NCBI GenBank assembly: GCA_046091165.1
Contig: JBJTBE010000005.1
Location: forward strand, 1 to 10,840
Direction: 5' to 3'
From: F1-60-MAGs163 sp046091165
Lineage (GTDB): Bacteria; Actinomycetota; Thermoleophilia; Solirubrobacterales; Solirubrobacteraceae
Length of the DNA: 10,840 bases
The notes beneath the pieces are model-generated. The model saw nothing but the letters and a program-made list of their open reading frames with translations. It had not been told where the DNA came from and did not search any database. Shown in pieces: positions 6,486 through 10,840 of the stretch. Numbering within the stretch: the stretch's first letter is position 1; each line of letters opens with the position of its first letter. A program made the position numbers and the translations under genes.

Positions 6486-7871
6486 CTAGCGCACGATCGT
6501 GAAGGAGCCCAGGACGTTCAGCTTGAAGTCGGTAACCGTGGCCCTGATGCCGCGGCGCCCGGCACGCCGGATCAGCTTTCTCGAGTAGGCGCTGAACTTC
6601 GGAGTTGCGTAGGCGCGGCCTCCGCTCACGACGAATGGCGTCTCCACGCGCATTGTCCCGCCGCCCTTGAGCTTCATGCGAACCGCGCGGGCGGGACAGT
6701 CCCCGGCCGAGACGCAGCCGAAGCGGATCGAAATGCGGCCCTTCCTGACCTTCAGCCGGCTGCCGGCCGGCTGCTGGTAGACGCTGCGGCCGGGTGGGAA
6801 GCTCCCTTCCAGCGAGGAGGCGGCCGCCTTGACGACGTCGAATGCCGCGCGCCGGCGGACCTGGGGGTTGGCGGTCAGCGGGTTGGGGCTCTCCAGGATT
6901 CCCTCGGAGGCGAAGGCCCCGGAGCCCCAGTCGCGCTCGGTGATGAACAGCATGTCGCCGCCCGCGCCGACGACCCAGGGCATGCTCACCCTCAGGAACT
7001 CGGCCTGGGAGGCCTCACCCCCCTTGAAGGACGGGTCGAACTGGTAGGCCGGGTCGGCTGGATATCCGAACTCGGTCATCCACAGGGGGCCCTTCATTCC
7101 CTTGCTGTCGAAGTAGCTGCGCCACTGTTCGGTGAGGCGTGCCGTGCCGGTCGCGGAGCTGCGCAGGTGAATCGTGTTGATGTCCACCTTGCCGGCGACC
7201 GACGGGTCGGCGGCGAGCACCGCGTCGACGAAGGCCGTGCTGTCGATATTCGATACGCCGCCGAGCGCTACGCGCGCGCGAGGGTTGGCGGCGTGAATGG
7301 CGTCGGCGGCGGCCGAAAGGGTCCTCGCGTACTGGGAGGGGTCTCCGGTGAAGTACCTGGACTCGTCGGGCTCGTTGAGGATCTCGAACTCATCGATGGT
7401 GCCGGCGTACCGGGCGGCCACCTTCGCGACCATCTCCTTGTAACGGGGAATGTCCGCCGGGGGGCAGCGATAGGCCTCGGCCTCCGGGGTGCCGGCAGGA
7501 CAGTCGGCTATCCGCGCCGGGGTTCCGTAGAGCACGCCAAGGACCCTGAGCCCGTAACGGCTGGCCAGCGCGGAGAACTGGTCGGTCTCGGTCCAGCGCT
7601 CGGCGCTGATCGGCCGCCCCCGATACTCGCCGAGCAGGAAGATCGCGTTGAGCTGGATATCCACCCGGATGGTCGAAGCGCCCGCGGCGGCGGCCTCCCG
7701 GAACATCACCTCCTTGGCGCTGTAGGGGTCGCCCGGGGTCAGGATCGAATGCATGCCGATCCGGTTGGTGGCGGGAGCGGAGGCCGGCTCGGCGGCGCCG
7801 GCCGCCGGAGCGAGGGCGAGCAGGGCCAGGAGCGTGGCGATGGCGGTTCTCGTGGGTGGTGGTTTGTGCAT
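6486..7871 (-). CDS. Secreted clan GH-A glycoside hydrolase-like protein with basic beta-rich C-terminal domain
   Basis: This 461-aa exported protein has a signal peptide: a basic start MHKPPPTRT, a hydrophobic core AIATLLALLALAPAAGA and a cut near AGA/AEP. The TIM-barrel domain (about 35-345) carries the clan GH-A hallmarks. FEILNEPDE has Glu167 as candidate acid/base, and WMTEFGYP has Glu267 as candidate nucleophile. The spacing fits GH5/GH39-like retaining enzymes. The last 90 residues (from KVRKGRISIRFGC) form a Lys/Arg-rich probable beta-sandwich with Cys386 and Cys392, a tail style I associate with secreted proteins of Solirubrobacterales. ATG 7871 is chosen over the in-frame GTG at 7928 because it puts the signal peptide at the N-terminus; the longer form adds 19 charged residues and has no Shine-Dalgarno. 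Substrate is unknown. An arabinan or other cell-surface glycan is possible given the neighbours. Confidence 0.85.
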   Translation of the reverse strand: MHKPPPTRTAIATLLALLALAPAAGAAEPASAPATNRIGMHSILTPGDPYSAKEVMFREAAAAGASTIRVDIQLNAIFLLGEYRGRPISAERWTETDQFSALASRYGLRVLGVLYGTPARIADCPAGTPEAEAYRCPPADIPRYKEMVAKVAARYAGTIDEFEILNEPDESRYFTGDPSQYARTLSAAADAIHAANPRARVALGGVSNIDSTAFVDAVLAADPSVAGKVDINTIHLRSSATGTARLTEQWRSYFDSKGMKGPLWMTEFGYPADPAYQFDPSFKGGEASQAEFLRVSMPWVVGAGGDMLFITERDWGSGAFASEGILESPNPLTANPQVRRRAAFDVVKAAASSLEGSFPPGRSVYQQPAGSRLKVRKGRISIRFGCVSAGDCPARAVRMKLKGGGTMRVETPFVVSGGRAYATPKFSAYSRKLIRRAGRRGIRATVTDFKLNVLGSFTIVR

Positions 7872-7873
7872 CT

Positions 7874-7889
7874 GCCGGTTGAGACCGGC
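7874..7889 (-). repeat. Inverted repeat just before the glycosidase ATG
   Basis: GCCGGT and ACCGGC form a 6-bp GC-rich stem around a 4-base loop, ending 2 bases before the chosen ATG. In the mRNA it would sit where the ribosome binds, so it could lower initiation or mark a protein site. It could also be chance in GC-rich DNA. Confidence 0.35.
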
Positions 7890-7921
7890 CGCCACCCCAT
7901 CGGTGACGGCCCGCTCTCTCT

Positions 7922-7927
7922 TTGACA
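7922..7927 (+). promoter_or_regulatory. -35-like TTGACA
   Basis: The hexamer matches the sigma-70-family -35 consensus exactly and points toward the secreted-protein gene at 8032. The downstream bases at 15-19 bp spacing (around 7943-7950, AGTTGCGG) are a poor -10 match, so the promoter call is weak. The same bases encode the extra N-terminus in the rejected longer glycosidase reading. Confidence 0.3.
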
Positions 7928-7962
7928 CGGCGCAGGGCCCCTAGTTGCGGCGCTACCAACTC

Positions 7963-7975
7963 TCAGAGTCTCTGA
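7963..7975. promoter_or_regulatory. Possible operator: palindrome TCAGAG-T-CTCTGA
   Basis: There is a perfect 6-bp inverted repeat with a 1-base centre. The same stretch also reads as two adjacent imperfect 8-bp direct repeats, TCTCAGAG and TCTCTGAA (7961-7976, 6 of 8 identical), which is the layout OmpR-family regulators often bind. It lies about 56 bp before the secreted-protein start and about 90 bp from the glycosidase start. Autoregulation by the response regulator at 8675 is a plausible inference. Confidence 0.4.
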
Positions 7976-8017
7976 AGAACCTGCCTTCATGGTGGAGGCC
8001 GTCAACGACCACCACCC

Positions 8018-8022
8018 GGAGG
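8018..8022 (+). promoter_or_regulatory. Ribosome binding site GGAGG
   Basis: GGAGG lies 9 bp before the ATG at 8032. It decides that start over an upstream in-frame TTG at 7945 and over an out-of-frame ATG at 8024, which stops after three codons. Confidence 0.85.
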
Positions 8023-8031
8023 TATGAATCC

Positions 8032-8643
8032 ATGAAACGCTCAATCATCGCCGCCTTCACCGCGGCGTTCGCCATGACCGCGGTGCTCGCCACCGTCGGC
8101 CTGGCCAAGTCAGGCTCGGGCAGCTCGAAGCGCAGCGGCCAGAAGACCCAGCAGTCCCAGCAGTCGGGGCCGCCGCAGACGATGGCCGAGGCCCTCGCAG
8201 CCGAGAAGAAGGAGCACGCCGCGCGTGATGCGGCGCTCGCCGAGAAGCTCGGCGTGAGCACCAGCGAGCTCACCGACGCCCAGAAGGCGATCCGCAAGGA
8301 GAACCTCGACAAGGCCGTCGCCGAGAGCCGGCTTACCGAGGCCCAGCGGGACGCGATCGTCGCCTGTGAGCCCGACCCGCTCACCTGCGACCGCTCCAAC
8401 CTGCCGGCCGGCCCTCGCGGCGGCCGTGGAGGTCCCGGCCACGCCGGCGGACCCGGGCGTGAGGGCGGCCCGCAGCAGTTCGCCAGCCAGCTCGCGGCGA
8501 AGCTGAACCTCGACGAGGCCAAGGTGGCCGCGGCGCTCAAGGAGACGATGCCCAGGCGCCCGAAGGGCGAGCGCGGCCAGCGCGACGGCCAGGGCCCGCG
8601 CGGCGCAGGCGGTCCCGGCGGCCCGCCGCCGATGATCGGCTGA
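8032..8643 (+). CDS. Secreted Gly/Arg/Pro-rich protein with LGV-type helical repeats, upstream of a two-component system
   Basis: This 203-aa protein has a classic signal peptide, MKRSIIAAFTAAFAMTAVLATVGLA, cut near residue 25. A Ser/Gln-rich linker follows (27-50). A helical segment (51-111) then contains LAEKLGVSTSELTDAQ and LTEAQRDAIV. A shorter similar helix FASQLAAKLNLDEAKVAAAL is at 150-169. The two helices are separated by a Gly/Arg/Pro-rich stretch (127-148), and the protein ends in another one (174-203). Cys112 and Cys119 flank EPDPLT and may form a disulfide. The L-x-x-x-L-G-V/N-L helix pattern is common in small exported actinobacterial proteins of unknown function. It lies 31 bp before the response regulator, so it is likely in the same operon and may be a ligand, target or stress sensor partner of the kinase. 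No enzymatic motif was recognised. Confidence 0.85.
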   Translation: MKRSIIAAFTAAFAMTAVLATVGLAKSGSGSSKRSGQKTQQSQQSGPPQTMAEALAAEKKEHAARDAALAEKLGVSTSELTDAQKAIRKENLDKAVAESRLTEAQRDAIVACEPDPLTCDRSNLPAGPRGGRGGPGHAGGPGREGGPQQFASQLAAKLNLDEAKVAAALKETMPRRPKGERGQRDGQGPRGAGGPGGPPPMIG

Positions 8644-8674
8644 ACGCCACCGAAGGCGCGATGATTGAGGTGCC

Positions 8675-9394
8675 GTGAACGACGCACCCCTAATCCTCGT
8701 CGTGGATGACGAGGCGCCAATTCGCGAGGCCCTCGAGCGCGCACTGCGGCTCGAGGGTTTCGCCGTGGAATGCGCGCCCGGCGGGCGGACGGCCCTGGAG
8801 GCCGTCGCCCGCCGCCCTCCGGCGGCGATCGTCCTCGACGTGACGATGCCCGACATGAACGGGCGCGCGGTCTGCGCCCGCCTGCGCGCCGACGGCATCC
8901 GCACCCCGATCATGATCCTCTCGGCCCGCGACGAGGTGGAGGACCGGGTTGCCGGGCTGCAGGCCGGCGCCGACGACTACCTCGTAAAGCCGTTCGCGGT
9001 CGAGGAGCTCGTCGCGCGGCTCCAGGCGCTGCTGCGCCGCTCGGCGGTAGAGAACGGAGATGACGGGGCCGGCGAACCGGCCGGAGAGCTCGTGGTGGGG
9101 GACCTGGTAGTCGACCCGGCCGGGCGCACGGTGACCCGCGGCGGGCGCAGCGTCGAGCTCACGCGGCGCGAGTTCGAGCTGGTGGAGGTATTCGCGCGCA
9201 ACCCGGGGATCGTGCTCGAGCGCGACCGGCTGCTGGAGCTGGTCTGGGGCTACGACTGGGCGGCCGACACCAACGTGGTCGACGTCTTCGTCAGCTCCCT
9301 GCGCCGCAAGCTCGAAGCTGACGGCGAGCCGCGGATGATCCAGCCCGTTCGCGGCGTGGGCTTCGTGCTGCGTGAGCCGGGGGAAGAGGGGTGA
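8675..9394 (+). CDS. OmpR/PhoB-family response regulator
   Basis: This 239-aa DNA-binding regulator has an N-terminal receiver domain (about 6-120) with the acidic pair Asp11/Asp12, phospho-acceptor Asp55 in VLDVTMPDMNG, Ser83 in MILSARDE and Lys105 in YLVKPF. All key residues are present. The C-terminal winged-helix domain (about 140-235) shows ELTRREFELVEVFARNPG, VWGYDWAADTNVVDVFVSSL and RGVGFVLR, the PhoB/MprA/PrrA style. The GTG start at 8675 is supported by GAGGT 4-8 bp upstream. An ATG at 8661 in another frame stops at once. The gene overlaps the kinase by 4 bp (GTGA). The receiver can be phosphorylated in principle, but its cognate kinase lacks the donor histidine, so its input is uncertain. 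Confidence 0.95.
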   Translation: MNDAPLILVVDDEAPIREALERALRLEGFAVECAPGGRTALEAVARRPPAAIVLDVTMPDMNGRAVCARLRADGIRTPIMILSARDEVEDRVAGLQAGADDYLVKPFAVEELVARLQALLRRSAVENGDDGAGEPAGELVVGDLVVDPAGRTVTRGGRSVELTRREFELVEVFARNPGIVLERDRLLELVWGYDWAADTNVVDVFVSSLRRKLEADGEPRMIQPVRGVGFVLREPGEEG

Positions 9395-10840
9395 GAGGCC
9401 CGAAGAGCCTCACCGGCCGGGTAACGCTCGCCGCCGTCGCTGCGGTGGCCGGAGCGCTGGTCGTAGCCGGGGTCGCCGTGGTGAGCGCCACCGGCCAGTC
9501 CGACCGGCGCGACGTCGACCGCCAGCTGCGCGGCTTCTCCGAGCAGGTCGTCCGCCGCGCCGGCCCGGTCTACGGCGCGCTTCCAGGACCGCCGGCCGGC
9601 CCGGGCGATGGTCCTCGCGGCGACCGAGGTGGCCGGGGCTCGGGGCCCGACGGCTTCGGCCGTGACGGCGACGGTGGCCGGGAGCGTGACCGGCGCGGCC
9701 CGCTCGAACCGGGCGCCGACAGCTTCGCCCGGGTGCTCCTGGCCGACGGGCAGGTCGTGAGCGGCGGTGCCAACGTGCCCGAAGGCTTCCCGGTTACGCC
9801 GGTCGGCCAGATCGAGACGGTGAAGGCTGGCGGCCAGGAGTGGCGGACGCTGGTGCGCCCGCTGGGCCCCGACAGCCGGGTGCAGGTGGCGGTCGGCCTG
9901 GACCCGGTGCAGCAGCGGGCCTCGCGCCTGCTGATCCTCGTGCTGGCGGCGATCCTCGGCGCGCTGGTCGCCACTGCGCTGGTGACCCGCTACCTGGCAC
10001 GCCTTGCCCTGGCGCCGCTGCAGCGGCTGCGCCTGGCCGCCGACGAGGTGGCGACCACCGCCGACCTCTCGGTTCGGGTACCCGACGGCGACGGCCCCGA
10101 AGAGGTCGATGACCTCGCCGAGGACCTCAACGCGATGCTCTCGCGGCTCGAGCTGAGCGCCGGCGAGCGTGAGCAGGCGCTGGAGAGCGCGCGCCGTGTC
10201 GCCGCCGACGCCGGCCCCGACCTGCGTACGCCGCTGACCAGCCTCAAGGCGAGCCTGGCGAGCGGCGCCACCGCGGAGGCCACCGCCGACGCCGACCGCC
10301 TGGCCGCCCTGGTCGACCAGCTCCAGCAGCTCGCCCGCGGCGAGGCCGGGCCGCCTCGGAGCATCGAGCCGGTCGACCTCGGCGAACTGGCCGACGCGTG
10401 CGTGGTGGCAGCCCGCCAGCGCCACCCGGAGGTCACCTGGAAGCTCGAGGCCCCGCAGGCCGGGCCGCTCGTGGCCGCCGAGGCCGAGAGCCTGCGGATG
10501 ATGCTCGAGAACCTTCTGGAGAACGCGGCCCTTCACGGTCGCCGCGACGGCACGGTGACCGTGACCGCTGCCGCGACGGGACCGGGCGAAGGCTCGACCG
10601 GAGTGGAGGCGGGACTTACCGTCGACGACGACGGGCCGGGCATCCCGGAGGCCGATCGCGAGCGGATGCTGCAGAGGTTCACGCGCGGCGAGGTCGCGCG
10701 CGAGCCAGGGACCGGGCTCGGCCTGGCCATCGCCGCCGCCCAGGCGACCCGCTGCGGCGGCTCGCTCGAGCTCCGGGATTCACCGGCCGGCGGCCTGCGG
10801 GTGGCGATCACGCTACCCGCGCTCGAGCCCCGCCCGACCT
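9391..10840 (+). CDS. HAMP-type sensor histidine kinase with degenerate H box (3' end outside window)
   Basis: The open frame runs from GTG 9391, overlapping the regulator stop, to the window edge (483 codons). Domains in order: TM1 (about 12-34); an extracellular sensor loop (35-178) containing a Gly/Arg/Asp-rich stretch (66-108); TM2 (about 180-202); a HAMP linker (about 200-255); a HisKA-like segment; and a HATPase_c domain. The ATPase has an N box MLENLLENAALHG with Asn378, a G1 box DDDGPGI (412-418) and a G2 box GTGLGLAIA (440-448), so ATP binding looks intact. The H box reads ADAGPDLRTPLTSL where the family has ASHELRTPLT or similar: the phospho-accepting His is Pro276. No other histidine is nearby. 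The following DHp helices also look roughly ten residues short. Asp277 and Thr280 of the phosphatase-type D-x-x-T remain. It may be a phosphatase-only or signalling-dead sensor. Only a few C-terminal codons seem missing. Confidence 0.9.
   Translation, partial: MRGPKSLTGRVTLAAVAAVAGALVVAGVAVVSATGQSDRRDVDRQLRGFSEQVVRRAGPVYGALPGPPAGPGDGPRGDRGGRGSGPDGFGRDGDGGRERDRRGPLEPGADSFARVLLADGQVVSGGANVPEGFPVTPVGQIETVKAGGQEWRTLVRPLGPDSRVQVAVGLDPVQQRASRLLILVLAAILGALVATALVTRYLARLALAPLQRLRLAADEVATTADLSVRVPDGDGPEEVDDLAEDLNAMLSRLELSAGEREQALESARRVAADAGPDLRTPLTSLKASLASGATAEATADADRLAALVDQLQQLARGEAGPPRSIEPVDLGELADACVVAARQRHPEVTWKLEAPQAGPLVAAEAESLRMMLENLLENAALHGRRDGTVTVTAAATGPGEGSTGVEAGLTVDDDGPGIPEADRERMLQRFTRGEVAREPGTGLGLAIAAAQATRCGGSLELRDSPAGGLRVAITLPALEPRPT
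9586..9714 (+). other. Low-complexity Gly/Arg/Asp/Pro segment in the kinase sensor loop
   Basis: Codons 66-108 of the kinase encode a stretch made almost only of Gly, Arg, Asp and Pro (GPPAGPGDGPRGDRGGRG and similar), with no hydrophobic core. It interrupts the extracellular domain and is probably disordered. Its composition resembles the two Gly/Arg/Pro-rich stretches of the secreted protein encoded at 8032-8643. Confidence 0.75.
10216..10218 (+). other. Proline codon at the expected phospho-acceptor histidine
   Basis: Reading in the kinase frame, the codon is CCC. The conserved box would have CAC or CAT here, immediately before the D/E-L-R-T-P-L motif that is fully kept. One base (A to C) separates the two. 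The preceding residue is also changed, from the usual Ser to Gly. Confidence 0.85.

Larger units (their letters stand above)
7872..8031. promoter_or_regulatory. Divergent intergenic region between glycosidase and secreted protein/two-component operon
   Basis: These 160 bp separate two divergently read genes, so promoters in both directions are expected here. Visible elements are a perfect TTGACA on the + strand (7922-7927), a 13-bp palindrome (7963-7975), a hairpin-forming inverted repeat next to the glycosidase start (7874-7889) and a strong Shine-Dalgarno for the + strand gene. No good TATAAT-like -10 was found at normal spacing for either direction, so the start sites remain undefined. Confidence 0.6.

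Noticed and set aside
7874..7889. Hairpin near the glycosidase start as a terminator
   Set aside because: The stem is only 6 bp, it lies just upstream of a gene start, and no T-run follows on either strand.
7872..7928. Longer glycosidase start at GTG 7928
   Set aside because: It would place 19 charged residues before the signal peptide and lacks a Shine-Dalgarno; ATG 7871 gives a normal export signal.
8000..8005. TTGACG on the - strand as a -35 for the glycosidase
   Set aside because: At 16-18 bp spacing the candidate -10 bases (AGGTTC, GGTTCT) match poorly.
7989..8027. 12-codon open frame (MVEAVNDHHPEV) before the secreted-protein gene, as a possible leader peptide
   Set aside because: It has no ribosome binding site, no run of regulatory codons and no alternative hairpins; its stop falling near the next gene's Shine-Dalgarno is probably chance.
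9250..10536. 428-aa open frame on the - strand opposite the kinase
   Set aside because: The + strand carries HAMP and HATPase_c motifs throughout. The antisense product has no domain and reflects high GC content.

Overview
The window is GC-rich and densely packed, with coding density above 95%. Its content suggests an actinobacterium. The DprE/arabinan-type UbiA gene, the OmpR/HAMP-kinase pair and the secreted glycosidase with a basic beta-rich tail resemble the Thermoleophilia (Solirubrobacterales and relatives). That placement is inferred from protein style, not from a marker gene.

Left block (1-1748, + strand): the last 37 codons of an unidentified gene, then pdxH (pyridoxamine/pyridoxine 5'-phosphate oxidase), then a CurA/leukotriene-B4-dehydrogenase-like NADP-dependent MDR reductase. 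They are spaced like an operon. The block ends only 6 bp from a convergent gene.

Middle block (1755-7871, - strand; read from right to left): a secreted clan GH-A glycosidase-like protein, a 53-bp gap, then five genes whose ends overlap by 1, 1, 4 and 11 bp. In order these are an extended SDR (NAD-dependent epimerase family), a 112-aa GTG-start protein, a GMC-type FAD oxidoreductase, a UbiA-family decaprenyl-phosphate phosphoribosyltransferase (DPPR synthase-like), and a second extended SDR. The set contains a polyprenyl-phosphate ribosylating enzyme, a flavin oxidase with a probable small partner, and nucleotide-dependent reductases. I read it as a candidate lipid-linked pentose pathway in which GMC/SDR enzymes might do the redox epimerisation that DprE1/DprE2 do in mycobacteria. 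This is a hypothesis.

Right block (8032-10840, + strand): diverging from the glycosidase across a 160-bp intergenic region, a secreted Gly/Arg/Pro-rich protein is followed by an OmpR/PhoB response regulator and a HAMP-type sensor histidine kinase cut by the window edge. The kinase is the most striking gene. Its ATP-binding domain (N, G1 and G2 boxes) looks intact, but the phospho-accepting histidine of the H box is a proline (codon 10216-10218) and the dimerisation domain is short. The D-x-x-T residues linked to phosphatase activity remain. The sensor loop also carries a Gly/Arg/Asp-rich stretch like those in the neighbouring secreted protein.

No tRNA, rRNA, CRISPR array, insertion sequence or convincing rho-independent terminator was seen. 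No gene-free stretch exceeds 300 bases.
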